Positions 1 to 8,902 are shown, numbered from the stretch's first letter. The stretch: DNA of 64,000 nt from Blastococcus saxobsidens DD2 (GCF_000284015.1 NC_016943.1:3203541-3267540); one strand, 5' to 3'. The notes: a model not told the origin generated them from the letters alone. Numbers and translations: made by a program.

Positions 1-1124
1 TCCACGTCGTCGACGAGGATGGAGCCGTCCTGGCCTCCTCCGTGGAGCTGCCGGACGGCCGGCCGCTGCTGAGGGCCCCGGCAGGCACCGGCCTCGAACT
101 GGTCACCCAGCAGGGGCTCGCCCTGCCCGGTGAGCAGGACGAGCCCTACCGCGTGCTCACCCTCCCGGTCACCGCACCGGACGGGCAACGGGTCCTCGTC
201 CAGGTCGGGCTACCGCTGGACGACGCCGAGGAGAGCGTCGAGGAGCTGGTCTCCGCGCTCGCCATCGGCGCGCCGGCGGTGGTCGTCGTCCTCGCCGTCC
301 TGACGTGGCTGCTGGCGGGTCGGGCGCTCCGCCCGGTGGAGGCGCTGCGCCGGCAGGCCGCCGACATCCCCGGCGACGCGCTGGACCGGCGGCTCGCCGT
401 CCCCGCCGGCGGAGACGAGCTCGCCCGGCTCGCGGTCACGTTCAACGCGCTGCTCGGCCGGGCCGAGGCCGCCATCCGACGACAGCGGGAGTTCGTCGCC
501 GACGCCGCCCACGAGATCCGCAGCCCCCTGGCGTCCCTGCGCACGCAACTGGAGGTCGCCGCGCTGCACGACGACCCGTCGTGGCGCAATCAGCTTCCGG
601 CGCTGACCGAGGACGCCCAGCGACTGTCCCGGCTGGTCGACGACCTCCTCCGCCTGGCCAGGATCGACGCCCGTGTGCCCCTCGCCCGCGACGAGGTCGA
701 CCTCGACGAGCTCGTCCTGGAGACGGTCGGTCGCGTCCGTGCGCACACCGCGCTGCGCCTCGACACCTCCGCGGTCTCCGGCGCCCGGATCATCGGCGAC
801 CGGGACGCGCTCACCCGCGTCGTCCAGAACCTGCTCGGGAATGCGCTCCGGCACGCCGGCACCACCGTGGCCGTCGCGCTGACCGCGACCGACCGGGCGC
901 TGCTCACCGTGACCGACGACGGCCCTGGCATCCCCGTCGATCAGCGGGAGCGCGTGTTCGACCGCTTCACCCGCCTCGACGACGCCCGCAGCCGCGACGC
1001 CGGCGGAACTGGCCTGGGCCTGGCCATCGTCCGCGACGTCGTCCTGCAGCACGGCGGAGAGGTCAGCATCGAGGACGCCGCCCCCGGTGCCCGGTTGCTC
1101 ATCCGCCTTCCGCTCGCCGGCTGA
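1..1124 (+). CDS. Two-component sensor histidine kinase (5' end outside window)
   Basis: Membrane-bound HAMP-type sensor kinase that should autophosphorylate on His and pass phosphate to a response regulator, presumably encoded just left of the window. The reading frame is open from base 3 and reads HVVDEDGAV before an internal GTG at 42, so the true start is outside. Counting from that GTG: extracytoplasmic sensor part to about residue 70, membrane segment 71-93, HAMP 94-146, H-box FVADAAHEIRSPLASLRTQL with the phosphoacceptor at about residue 157, N-box NLLGNALRHAG, G1 DDGPGIP, F-box FDRFTRLDD and G2 GGTGLGLAIV. The fold is that of EnvZ/BaeS-class kinases. The signal it senses cannot be told from the sequence. 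Confidence 0.93.
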   Translation, partial: HVVDEDGAVLASSVELPDGRPLLRAPAGTGLELVTQQGLALPGEQDEPYRVLTLPVTAPDGQRVLVQVGLPLDDAEESVEELVSALAIGAPAVVVVLAVLTWLLAGRALRPVEALRRQAADIPGDALDRRLAVPAGGDELARLAVTFNALLGRAEAAIRRQREFVADAAHEIRSPLASLRTQLEVAALHDDPSWRNQLPALTEDAQRLSRLVDDLLRLARIDARVPLARDEVDLDELVLETVGRVRAHTALRLDTSAVSGARIIGDRDALTRVVQNLLGNALRHAGTTVAVALTATDRALLTVTDDGPGIPVDQRERVFDRFTRLDDARSRDAGGTGLGLAIVRDVVLQHGGEVSIEDAAPGARLLIRLPLAG

Positions 1125-1397
1125 ACCCCACCGCTCAGTTGGCTGCGGCGCCCGTCGTAGAGAGACGGCGTGGCCCTCCCGGGTGACGCGCGCGCCGGGG
1201 CGCCCGGCCGCTCCACTGCTTCGTCGACGCATGTGCTGGACCAGCAGCATCCCGATCAGCAGCGCCAGCGGGCCGCGGCCGAGCAACTCGCCGTGCGGGA
1301 GCCGGCGCGAACACCCGGTCGACCCGATGGGGGATGGCCGCGACCCTCCGCGGGCGCGGAGGCCATGGCCCGGGCCGCGGACGGACCGCCGCCCGGC

Positions 1398-2756
1398 TCA
1401 GCCGCCAGGGATGGTCAGCCGCTGGCCGACCTGGATGAGGTTCGGGTTCGGCCCGATGGTGGCCCGGTTGGCGGCGTAGATCTCCCGCCAACTCGCGCCG
1501 TGACGGGAGGCGATCGAGCCCAGCGTGTCCCCCGGCCGGACGACGTACGTGCTGCCCGACCCGCCGTCGTCGGCCCCGCTCCTGGGACCGCCACCCGAGC
1601 CGCCACCGGAGCCGGGGATGGTCAGCCGCTGGCCGACCTGGATGAGGTTCGGGTTCGGCCCGATGGTGGCCCGGTTGGCGGCGTAGATCTCCCGCCAACT
1701 CGCGCCGTGACGGGAGGCGATCGAGCCCAGCGTGTCCCCCGGCCGGACGACGTACGTGCTGCCCGACCTGCCGTCGTCGGCCCCGCTCCTGGGACCGCCA
1801 CCCGAGCCGCCACCGGAGCCGGGGATGGTCAGCCGCTGGCCGACCTGGATGAGGTTCGGGTTCGGCCCGATGGTGGCCCGGTTGGCGGCGTAGATCTCCC
1901 GCCAACTCGCGCCGTGACGGGAGGCGATCGAGCCCAGCGTGTCCCCCGGCCGGACGACGTACGTGCTGCCCGACCCGCCGTCCCCGGCGGGCATCGCCCG
2001 CCCCAGCGGGTCGGTGAAGGTGTAGCCGCGGGAGGCGTAGTAGGAGATGACCTCGTCGAGTGCAGCCACGGTGTTCTGCCGGTAGCCGCCGCCGTCGTGC
2101 ATCAGCACGATGGGGTGCGCGCTCCCCGGCGAGGTGGCCCGATCGACGATCTGCTGCTGGAACGACGGGCTCCAGGCCGACGGCGTCGACCAGTCGCGGG
2201 TGTCCAAGGACCAGTCGACGACGGTCATCCCTCGGTCCCACGCCAGGCCGGCGATCGATTCGCTGTGGTGCACGCCGAACGGCCCACGGAAGAAGCACGG
2301 CCGCGTGCCGGTCGCGTCGACGATCGCCCGCGTCGTCCGCTCGATCTCGGCCACGCGGTCCGCCGGGGAGAGTCGGTCCAGGGAGGGGTGGGACCAGGTG
2401 TGGTTCCCGATGGCGTGCCCCTCGGCGAGGATCCGCCGCATCAGATCCGGGTAGCGGGAGGCGTGGTCTCCTCGCACGAAGAACGTGGCCTGGACGCCCC
2501 GGGACCGCAGCGCGTCGAGCACGTCAGGCGTGTTCTGCGGCAGCGGCCCGTCGTCGAAGGTCAGCGCCACGGTGCGGTCCACGGTGGCCGGTGTGGTGTC
2601 CAGGACGGCGCGGACCGGGGCGGGGCAGCCGGCCGCACCCGCGGCCGGACCGGCGAGCGCCTGCCCCGTGCACAGCACCAGCACCGCGGCGACCAGCACC
2701 GCCAACCGCCCACCGAGTCGTCGTCGATCCGTCGGACGCACACCGATCGCGCGCAT
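1398..2756 (-). CDS. Secreted polysaccharide deacetylase with three LysM domains
   Basis: Predicted extracellular NodB-family deacetylase acting on N-acetylated glycans such as peptidoglycan or chito-oligosaccharide, tethered to the wall by LysM modules. Seen: an Arg-rich start and hydrophobic signal peptide (about residues 15-42); metal and catalytic motifs TFDDGP, HTWSHP (H-x3-H type), FFRGPFG, DTRDW and LMHDGGG up to about residue 245; then three LysM units (YVVRPGDTLGSIASRHG... LIQVGQRLTIPG) joined by Gly/Ser-rich linkers. The three units are almost identical in protein and DNA (207-bp period). It is transcribed alone, convergent with the kinase gene. Exact substrate unknown. Confidence 0.92.
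   Translation of the reverse strand: MRAIGVRPTDRRRLGGRLAVLVAAVLVLCTGQALAGPAAGAAGCPAPVRAVLDTTPATVDRTVALTFDDGPLPQNTPDVLDALRSRGVQATFFVRGDHASRYPDLMRRILAEGHAIGNHTWSHPSLDRLSPADRVAEIERTTRAIVDATGTRPCFFRGPFGVHHSESIAGLAWDRGMTVVDWSLDTRDWSTPSAWSPSFQQQIVDRATSPGSAHPIVLMHDGGGYRQNTVAALDEVISYYASRGYTFTDPLGRAMPAGDGGSGSTYVVRPGDTLGSIASRHGASWREIYAANRATIGPNPNLIQVGQRLTIPGSGGGSGGGPRSGADDGRSGSTYVVRPGDTLGSIASRHGASWREIYAANRATIGPNPNLIQVGQRLTIPGSGGGSGGGPRSGADDGGSGSTYVVRPGDTLGSIASRHGASWREIYAANRATIGPNPNLIQVGQRLTIPGG
1411..1982. repeat. Three tandem 207-bp units encoding LysM plus linker
   Basis: Units begin at 1411, 1618 and 1825; the last is partial, ending near 1982 where identity to the others stops. Each full unit encodes a 69-residue LysM-linker module, so copy number can change without shifting frame. 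The only difference I noticed between copies is one base changing Gly to Arg in a linker (DDGG versus DDGR). Such near-identity at synonymous sites implies recent duplication or gene conversion. Confidence 0.95.
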
Positions 2757-3017
2757 TGCCGTTCCCCCTCGGTCTCGGGATCTGCGTGCTGCCCCAGGCT
2801 GGCACAGCCGTCACGGAGACCGAACGTGCCAGACCAGTATCGGAACGGCCTTCACGAGAGTGTCACCGAATCCCGCGCCCACAGCCCAGGACACACCCGC
2901 GAGCCAACTCCGGCGCCATCGGGGACGTCCCGCCCGCATCGACGTTCGCGCGTCAACGGTTGCGGAGAGTTCCGGAGCCGACGCGCCGGCAGTCCGTGCG
3001 CTCAGGAGAATGACCCG

Positions 3018-3449
3018 GTGCGCGCCGTCGTCAGCCGGGTCAGTACAGCCGCTGTAATTGTTGAGGGCACCGTCGTCGGCCGGATCGGCGCGGGGTTGCT
3101 GTCACCGGTCGGAGTCGGCCACCACGACGACGAGGCCGCCGCCCGGGCGATGGCCCGGAAGATCCACGAGTTGCGCGTCTTCCCCGGCCCGGACGGCGCC
3201 GAGTCGGCCGCCACCCTCGGACTGCCCGTCCTCGTGGTCAGTCAGTTCACGCTGCACACCGACACCCGGAAGGGGCGGCGGCCGTCGTGGCAGCCTGCCG
3301 CCCCGGGTGAGGCCGCCGAGCCGCTGGTGGCCGAGGTGGTGGCCGAGCTCCGCCGTCGGGGGGCCACCGTGGCCACCGGGATCTTCGGCGCGGCCATGAG
3401 CGTCTCGTCGGTCAACGAGGGACCGATGACCCTGCTCCTGGAGGTCTGA
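3018..3449 (+). CDS. dtd: D-aminoacyl-tRNA deacylase
   Basis: Cytoplasmic proofreading enzyme that hydrolyses D-amino acids (and glycine mischarged on tRNA-Ala) from tRNA. The 143-residue length matches the family. Diagnostic motifs are SQFTLHTDTRKGRRPSW around residue 78-94 and the C-terminal cross-subunit Gly-cisPro loop in NEGPMT. The GTG at 3018 is chosen because AGGAGAA lies at 3004-3010 and the first residues, MRAVVSRVSTA, match typical DTD N-termini; the same frame is open much further upstream but that stretch looks non-coding. It is a stand-alone gene between the divergent deacetylase and the sigma factor. Confidence 0.95.
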   Translation: MRAVVSRVSTAAVIVEGTVVGRIGAGLLSPVGVGHHDDEAAARAMARKIHELRVFPGPDGAESAATLGLPVLVVSQFTLHTDTRKGRRPSWQPAAPGEAAEPLVAEVVAELRRRGATVATGIFGAAMSVSSVNEGPMTLLLEV

Positions 3450-3730
3450 CCGCAGCAGCCCGTCACACGAATGACATGTCTCGTATCTGGCGCTGCCGGG
3501 TACCGGAGGGTGGCCCACAACACTCCCTGTCGGTTTGCTGTGAACGGTCGAATTGCGGAACACCGGACCCCGTGGCAGCCGTTGTGCAGGGCGTACCACA
3601 CCGGACAGACAAGGGCGGGACCGGCCGGTGACCCCGTAGCCGTGGCCCCCGCTCCACGCCTGGATGACGCTCCGCCGCCCGACGACGCCGGCGGATGCAT
3701 CCGAATCGAAGGCAAGGACGAAGACCCACC
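3450..3730. other. Non-coding leader region before the sigma factor gene
   Basis: About 280 bases without a credible gene. A GGGTAC hexamer at 3498-3503, preceded after 16 bases by GTCT, resembles the loose consensus of SigB/SigF-type promoters (GNNT-N14-16-GGGTAC) and could indicate autoregulation of the sigma gene at 3731, but the match is weak and would imply a leader over 200 bases long. No clear riboswitch or hairpin was recognised. Confidence 0.3.
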
Positions 3731-4717
3731 GTGACGCTGCTGCAGTCCTCCCCCACCGACACCCTGGACGTGCGCGCCCCCCGCCGGGAGCCCGACACCA
3801 GCGGCCTGGTCTCCACCGACCTGGTGCGCGTCTACCTCAACACCATCGGCAAGACCGCTCTGCTCACCGCGGAGCAGGAGGTGGAGCTGGCCAAGCGGAT
3901 CGAGGCCGGCCTCTACGCCGAGCGGCTGCTCGCCGAGCAGCAGGGCCTCACCCCGGCCCGCAAGCGGGACTACAAGACGCTGGCGACCGACGGCAAGGCC
4001 GCGAAGGCCCACCTGCTGGAGGCCAACCTCCGACTGGTCGTCTCGGTGGCCAAGCGCTACACCGGCCACGGCATGACGTTCCTGGACCTCATCCAGGAGG
4101 GGAACGTCGGTCTCATCCGGGCGGTCGAGAAGTTCGACTACACCAAGGGCTTCAAGTTCTCCACCTACGCCACCTGGTGGATCCGGCAGGCGATCACCCG
4201 TGCCATGGCCGACTCCGGCCGCACCATCCGGCTGCCCGTCCACCTGGCCGAGCAGGTCAACAAGGTGGTGCGGACCCGCCGGCGGATGCACCAGGAGCTG
4301 GAGCGGGAGCCCACCGCCGAGGAGCTGGGTCTCGAGCTGGACCTGCCCGAGGAGCGGATCGTCGAACTGCTCGAGTACAGCCGTGACCTGGTCAGCCTCG
4401 ACCAGACCGTGGGCACGGACGAGGAGTCCCGGCTCGGCGATTTCATCGAGGACGCCGACGCCGCCGTCGCCGAGGATGCCGTCGCCTTCCAGATGATGAA
4501 GGGCGACGTGCGCACCGTCCTGTCGACGCTGGAGGACCGCGAGCGCGACGTCGTCGTCCTGCGGTTCGGCCTGGACGGCGGCCAGCCCCGGACGCTGGAG
4601 CAGATCGGCAAGCAGTTCGGGCTGTCCCGCGAGCGGGTCCGCCAGATCGAGCGCGAGACGATGGCCAAGCTGCGCGACCCGCAGCGCGCCGACGCGCTGC
4701 GCGACTACCTGGCGTAG
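3731..4717 (+). CDS. sigB: SigB-like group 2 sigma-70 factor
   Basis: RNA polymerase sigma factor of 328 residues, close in layout to mycobacterial SigB (a principal-like, non-essential sigma used in stress and stationary phase). Seen: region 1.2 [20 protein letters not shown], region 2 core [20 protein letters not shown] and [13 protein letters not shown], region 3, and region 4 [20 protein letters not shown]. It lacks the long acidic region 1.1 of SigA/HrdB. Start: GTG 3731 with AAGGA at 3714-3718; an in-frame ATG at 3695 would add 12 residues but has no good ribosome binding site. The gene ends at a strong hairpin (4729-4762). Assignment to SigB rather than another HrdB paralogue is from similarity only. 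Confidence 0.9.
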   Translation: MTLLQSSPTDTLDVRAPRREPDTSGLVSTDLVRVYLNTIGKTALLTAEQEVELAKRIEAGLYAERLLAEQQGLTPARKRDYKTLATDGKAAKAHLLEANLRLVVSVAKRYTGHGMTFLDLIQEGNVGLIRAVEKFDYTKGFKFSTYATWWIRQAITRAMADSGRTIRLPVHLAEQVNKVVRTRRRMHQELEREPTAEELGLELDLPEERIVELLEYSRDLVSLDQTVGTDEESRLGDFIEDADAAVAEDAVAFQMMKGDVRTVLSTLEDRERDVVVLRFGLDGGQPRTLEQIGKQFGLSRERVRQIERETMAKLRDPQRADALRDYLA

Positions 4718-4728
4718 ACGATGCACAA

Positions 4729-4762
4729 CGAGGGCCGGTCACCTGCGGGTGGCCGGCCCTCG
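4729..4762 (+). terminator. Hairpin terminator after sigB
   Basis: 16-bp stem starting CGAGGGCCGG and ending CCGGCCCTCG with two G-T wobbles and a 2-base loop, beginning 11 bases after the sigB stop. There is no U tract, as usual in high-GC actinobacteria. Confidence 0.75.
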
Positions 4763-4772
4763 CTGCGTCGTT

Positions 4773-4789
4773 GATCAGGTCACCTGATC
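4773..4789. promoter_or_regulatory. Perfect 17-bp palindrome GATCAGGT-C-ACCTGATC
   Basis: Two 8-base arms around one central base, lying between the sigB terminator and the 20-bp tandem repeats, downstream of both convergent genes (sigB and the pat-like gene). It is too short and too far from a start to be a classic operator; a transcription-end or protein-binding role is possible. Confidence 0.5.
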
Positions 4790-4810
4790 GTTCCGGGTCG
4801 TGGCTCAGCT

Positions 4811-4868
4811 CCGGTGGTGAGCCAGGACCCGTGGTGGTGAGCCAGGACCCGTGGTGGTGAGTCAGGAC
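4811..4868. repeat. Three tandem 20-bp repeats (GTGGTGGTGAGCCAGGACCC)
   Basis: Copies occupy about 4811-4830, 4831-4850 and 4851-4868, the first and last with minor changes. They abut the 3' end of the convergent pat-like gene at 4877. The unit contains GGTGAGCCAGGACC direct repeats with no dyad, so they are not CRISPR repeats. Function unknown; may be a slippage-prone interval. Confidence 0.85.
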
Positions 4869-4876
4869 GATGGGGC

Positions 4877-7576
4877 TCAGACCGGCGAGCGCATCCGCCG
4901 GGGACCGGGGTCGACCCGAGCGGTCGGCGGGCCGACCAGCGCGGTTCCGCCGGCGACCACGAGGGAGCGGCCACCGTGCCACGGGTTGGCCGGGCCGACG
5001 ATCACCGGCTCCAGCGTCAGCCGCAGGACCTCCGGCAGGTCGTCGGCCAGCCGCGCGACCCGGAGGAGCAGTTCCTCCAGCGCCGCCAGGTCGACCGGCT
5101 CCGACCCCCGGTAGCCGTTCAGCAGCGGGAACGCCCGGGGTGAGCGGACCAGCTCCGCGGCGTCGAGGTCGGTGAGCGGCAGCGTGCGGTAGGCGCGGTC
5201 GCCGAGCAGGTCGGTGGCCACTCCCCCGAGGCCGAAGCTGACCAGCGCGCCGAACGACGGGTCGTCCACGATTTCCACCACGGTGGCCACACCCGGCGCC
5301 GCCATCTCCTGGACGATGACGGGGTCACCGGACGGGATCGCGGCGAACGCCGTGCGGACGGCCTCGGCGTCGGCGAGGTCCAGGCGCACGCCGCCGAGGT
5401 CGGAGCGGTGCCGCAGCCAGGGCGCCGTCGACTTCAGCACGACCGGGTAGCCGACCGCGTCCGCGGCGGCCACCGCGGCCTCGGCGTCGGCGACCCTGCG
5501 GGTGCCCAGCAGCGGCACCCCGTAGGCGGCGAGCAGGCCGATGAGTTCGTCGTCGGTCAGCTCGCGGCCGCCGGGCGACTCGGCGAGTGCGCCGTGCACG
5601 ATCGCCTCGGCGGCGGCCTCGTCGACGTCGGGGAGCTCCGGCTGCTCGCCGACCGGGCGGCGCCGCCAGCGGGCGTACTCGGTGGCCTTGGCGAGCGCGA
5701 TGACCGCCCGCTCCGGGGTGCTGTACGACGGGACCGATCCGCGCGCGGGCATGCCCTGCTCGTCGGGCACCGTCAGCTCCGGTGGGATGCCCTCGGTGGA
5801 CAGGAAGCTGGCGACGACCGGCTTCGGCGAGTTCACCGACACCTCGCGCAGCGCCGGGCCGTACTCCTGGGACCCGGCCATCAGCGGCGGCAGGAAGACC
5901 GCGACGACCGCGTCCACCCTGTCGTCGTCGACCGCGGCCTGCAGCGCGGCCCGGAACTCCTCGGGCGTGCCGCGCACGCCGATGTCCACGGGAGCCTCGT
6001 GCGACAGCTCCATGCCCTCCTCGAGGACGGCGTCGGCGACCAGCACCCCGATCGCGGTGGAGTTGCCGACGACGGCGACCCGGTTGCCCGGCGGCAGCGG
6101 CTGGTGGGCCAGCAGCGTGCCGACGTCGAACAACTGCGCCACCGTCTCGACCCGGATCACGCCGGCCGAGGCGAACAGCGCGGCCACCGACTGCTCCGGC
6201 ACGGCCACCGAGGTCCCCGCCAGACCCGGGGTGACCCCCACGTGCCGGCCACTCTTCACCGCGACCACCGGCTTCGTGCGCCCCACCGTGCGGGCCAGCC
6301 GGGCGAACTTGCGCGGGTTGCCGAAGCTCTCCAGGTGGAGCAGGACCACCTCGGTGCCGGGGTCGGTGGCCCAGTACTGCAGGAGGTCGTTGCCGCTGAC
6401 GTCGGCCCGGTTGCCGGCGGAGACGAAGGTGGACAGCCCGATGCCCCGGCTGCGGGCCCGCTCGAGCAGCGCCACGCCGAGCGCGCCGGACTGGGCGAAG
6501 AAGCCGACCCGCCCACGGCCGGGCACCATCGGCGCAAGGCTGGCGTTCAGCCGCACCTCGGGATCGGTGTTGACGATGCCCAGGCAGTTCGGACCGACCA
6601 CCCGCATGCCGGAGGCCCGCGCGGCGGCGACCAGCTCCCGCTCCGCCGCGCGCCCCTCGGGGCCGGCCTCGCCGAACCCGCCGGAGATGACCACCAGCCC
6701 GCGCACGCGCTTGCGGCGGCAGGACTCCAGGACGCCGGCGACCTCGTCCGCCGGGACCGCCAGGACGGCGAGATCCACGTCGTCGGGGATGGATTCGATG
6801 TCGGCGTAGGCCGGAACGCCGCGGACGTGGCGGGCACCGGGGTTGACCGGGTACACCGGGCCGGCGAAGCCGTAGTCGAGCAGGTGCCGGAGCACGGCGT
6901 TGCCGATCTTGCCGTCGTCGTTGCTGGCGCCGACCACGGCCACCGACGACGGCGTGAGCAGCCGCCCGATCGACCGGGACTCGCTGCGCTGCTCCCGTTC
7001 GTAGGCGACGGCGAGGGCGTCCTCGGTCTGCTCGATGGGGAAGGTCAGGTGGACGACGCCGTCCTCGTAGGAGCGCTCGGCCTTGTAACCGGCGTCCCGG
7101 AAGACCCGCACCATCTTGCTGTTCTGGGCGAGCACCTCGGCGACGAACCGCTTGATGCCGCGCTCCCGGGCGGCGGCGGCCAGGTGCTCGAGCAGCACCG
7201 ACCCCAGCCCGCGGCCCTGGTGGGCGTCCTCGACCAGGAAGGCCACCTCGGCGTCGTCGGTGCCGGGGTACCGGTCGTAGCGGCCGACCCCGATGATCTG
7301 GTCGCCCAGCATCACCACGAAGGCCACCCGCCGGTCGTGGTCGACGTGGGTGAAGCGGTGCAGGTCGCGGTCGGAGAGCCGCTTCATCGGGCCGAAGAAC
7401 CGGTAGTAGCGGGTCTGGTCGCTGCTGCGGTCCATGAGGCCGTTGAGGCCCTCGGCGTCGTCGGGGCAGATCGGCCGCAGGTGCACCGTGCCGCCGTCGG
7501 CGGCCACGATGTCGGCCTCCCAGCCCGGCGGCGGGGTGGGGTTCTGCTGGTCCTCGGCGCCGGTGGGCTCAGTCAC
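4877..7576 (-). CDS. GNAT / acyl-CoA synthetase-like lysine acetyltransferase (Pat type)
   Basis: 899-residue fusion matching actinomycete Pat proteins: an N-terminal GNAT acetyltransferase (about 25-190, acetyl-CoA loop QGRGLG at 120-125, possible catalytic Glu110) followed by a CoA-binding Rossmann domain (about 205-300), a succinyl-CoA-ligase-like domain (to about 480) and a C-terminal ATP-grasp domain (about 660-890). In E. coli PatZ the GNAT domain is at the other end. Known role of the family: acetylating and silencing acyl-CoA synthetases such as Acs. In the ligase domain the place where active NDP-forming synthetases carry the phosphorylated His (SHTGAL-like) reads VTPGLAGTS, so the ligase half is probably regulatory. 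It is coupled to acuC (8-base overlap). Confidence 0.88.
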   Translation of the reverse strand: MTEPTGAEDQQNPTPPPGWEADIVAADGGTVHLRPICPDDAEGLNGLMDRSSDQTRYYRFFGPMKRLSDRDLHRFTHVDHDRRVAFVVMLGDQIIGVGRYDRYPGTDDAEVAFLVEDAHQGRGLGSVLLEHLAAAARERGIKRFVAEVLAQNSKMVRVFRDAGYKAERSYEDGVVHLTFPIEQTEDALAVAYEREQRSESRSIGRLLTPSSVAVVGASNDDGKIGNAVLRHLLDYGFAGPVYPVNPGARHVRGVPAYADIESIPDDVDLAVLAVPADEVAGVLESCRRKRVRGLVVISGGFGEAGPEGRAAERELVAAARASGMRVVGPNCLGIVNTDPEVRLNASLAPMVPGRGRVGFFAQSGALGVALLERARSRGIGLSTFVSAGNRADVSGNDLLQYWATDPGTEVVLLHLESFGNPRKFARLARTVGRTKPVVAVKSGRHVGVTPGLAGTSVAVPEQSVAALFASAGVIRVETVAQLFDVGTLLAHQPLPPGNRVAVVGNSTAIGVLVADAVLEEGMELSHEAPVDIGVRGTPEEFRAALQAAVDDDRVDAVVAVFLPPLMAGSQEYGPALREVSVNSPKPVVASFLSTEGIPPELTVPDEQGMPARGSVPSYSTPERAVIALAKATEYARWRRRPVGEQPELPDVDEAAAEAIVHGALAESPGGRELTDDELIGLLAAYGVPLLGTRRVADAEAAVAAADAVGYPVVLKSTAPWLRHRSDLGGVRLDLADAEAVRTAFAAIPSGDPVIVQEMAAPGVATVVEIVDDPSFGALVSFGLGGVATDLLGDRAYRTLPLTDLDAAELVRSPRAFPLLNGYRGSEPVDLAALEELLLRVARLADDLPEVLRLTLEPVIVGPANPWHGGRSLVVAGGTALVGPPTARVDPGPRRMRSPV

Positions 7577-8750
7577 GGGGGTCGTCCGGGTCGAGACCGA
7601 AGTAGGGGAAGCTCGCGCGGCGGGTGCGCATGATCGCCCGGTCGACGCGGGACTCGCTGAAGCTGTCCCAGCGGGAGAACCCGGTGTACCCGCCCTCGGT
7701 CATGTGCGTGGGTGGCCGGGCCCGCAGCCCGCGCCGGAGCACGTCCTCGCGCCAGGACTCCGGGATCTCGGTGGCCGGGTCCAGCGGGGTGCCGCTGACC
7801 TCGGCGAGCAGGTGGGTCCAGGCGCGGGGCACGCAGCGCACCAGCCCGTAGCCACCGCCGCCGAGGGCGATCCACCGGCCGTCGCAGAGCTGGTGGGCCA
7901 GCTCGTGCATGGCCTTGTAGCCGGCGCGCTGGCCGTCGACGGTGAGCGCGAGGTCGGCCAGCGGGTCCTCGTGGTGGGCGTCGCAGCCGCACTGGGTGAC
8001 GATGATCTGCGGCTGGAACGCCTGGAGCACGCTGGGCACGACCGCGGTGAACGCGCGCAGCCAGGCGGAGTCGTCGGTGCCGTTGGGCAGGGCCAGGTTC
8101 ACCGCGCTGCCCAGTGCCTTCTCGGCGTCGCCGGTCTCCTCCGGGTAGCCGGTGCCCGGGAACAGGGTCAGCGGCGTCTGGTGGATGCTCACCGTGAGCA
8201 CGCGGGGATCGTCGTAGAACGCGGTCTGCACGCCGTCGCCGTGGTGGACGTCGAGGTCGACGTAGGCGATCCGCTCGTAGCCCTGCCGCAGCAGCCAGGC
8301 GATGGCGACGGCGGCGTCGTTGAACACGCAGAAGCCGGACGCCCGGTCCCGCATGGCGTGGTGCAGGCCGCCGGAGATGTTGACCGCGTGCTGTGCGGCG
8401 CCGCTGTGCACCTGCTGGGCGGCGAGCACGCTGCCGCCGGTGATGAGGGCCGCGGCGTCGTACATGTCGGGGAAGACGGGGTTGTCGGGGGTGCCCATGC
8501 CGTGGCCGACGTCGGGGACGAACGGCGCCTGCCGGACGGCCTCGAGGTAGCGCGGGTCGTGCACGAGGGTCAGCAGGTCTTCCCCGGCGGGGGTCGGGGT
8601 GAGGACTCGCAGCCGGTCGGTGGCCAGGACGCCGAGGCTGTCGGCCAGCCGCATGGTCAGGTCCAGCCGCACCGGGTGCAGCGGGTGGTCGCCGCCCATG
8701 GTGTAGCCGAGCAACGCGTCGTCCCAGACGACCGCCACCGAGTCGCTCAT
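7569..8750 (-). CDS. acuC: AcuC-type deacetylase of the histone deacetylase superfamily
   Basis: Zinc-dependent amidohydrolase of 393 residues; in Bacillus AcuC removes the acetyl group from acetyl-CoA synthetase, opposing a GNAT acetylase. Seen: HPVRLDLTMRL near the N-terminus, GLHHAMRDRASGFCVFNDAA, the metal site YVDLDVHHGDG, QCGCDAHHEDPLADL and the C-terminal GGGGY loop. The ATG at 8750 has GGAGGGG just upstream; a longer frame exists but begins in unlikely sequence. The next gene, the Pat-like acetyltransferase, overlaps its end, so writer and eraser of lysine acetylation are co-translated. It is divergent from ideR. Confidence 0.93.
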   Translation of the reverse strand: MSDSVAVVWDDALLGYTMGGDHPLHPVRLDLTMRLADSLGVLATDRLRVLTPTPAGEDLLTLVHDPRYLEAVRQAPFVPDVGHGMGTPDNPVFPDMYDAAALITGGSVLAAQQVHSGAAQHAVNISGGLHHAMRDRASGFCVFNDAAVAIAWLLRQGYERIAYVDLDVHHGDGVQTAFYDDPRVLTVSIHQTPLTLFPGTGYPEETGDAEKALGSAVNLALPNGTDDSAWLRAFTAVVPSVLQAFQPQIIVTQCGCDAHHEDPLADLALTVDGQRAGYKAMHELAHQLCDGRWIALGGGGYGLVRCVPRAWTHLLAEVSGTPLDPATEIPESWREDVLRRGLRARPPTHMTEGGYTGFSRWDSFSESRVDRAIMRTRRASFPYFGLDPDDPRD

Positions 8751-8872
8751 CGACCCCTCCCCCGGCGAACCCGGCCGGGCGCGCCTGCTCCCGCCGGACG
8801 CTACCGGGTCCGGTTCCCGCACGTACGGCCCCGAGACCGGCTCGGCCACCCCGTCCGGAGTCCTGCGCCCCG

Positions 8873-8878
8873 TAGACT
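8873..8878 (+). promoter_or_regulatory. -10 box TAGACT upstream of ideR
   Basis: TAGACT fits the actinobacterial -10 pattern and would start a transcript near 8885, just before GGAGGAG (8891-8897) and the GTG at 8903. No convincing -35 was seen. The 152-bp acuC-ideR gap holds both divergent promoters. Confidence 0.45.
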
Positions 8879-8902
8879 GGCCGCCGACACGGAGGAGTAC
8901 CT

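Noticed and set aside
210..1286. Long minus-strand frame beginning MLGRGPLALLIGMLLVQHM, like a small membrane protein
   Set aside because: It has no stop until inside the histidine kinase gene and becomes Arg/Gly-rich shadow sequence; the opposite strand is clearly the kinase.
1411..1982. CRISPR array
   Set aside because: The repeats are 207 bp, contiguous and protein-coding (LysM), with no spacers.
4811..4868. CRISPR or attachment-site repeats
   Set aside because: 20-bp units are directly adjacent without spacers, and no integrase or cas gene is near.
5408..7633. 741-codon plus-strand frame opposite the Pat-like gene
   Set aside because: Antisense shadow caused by high third-position GC; no start signal or domain.
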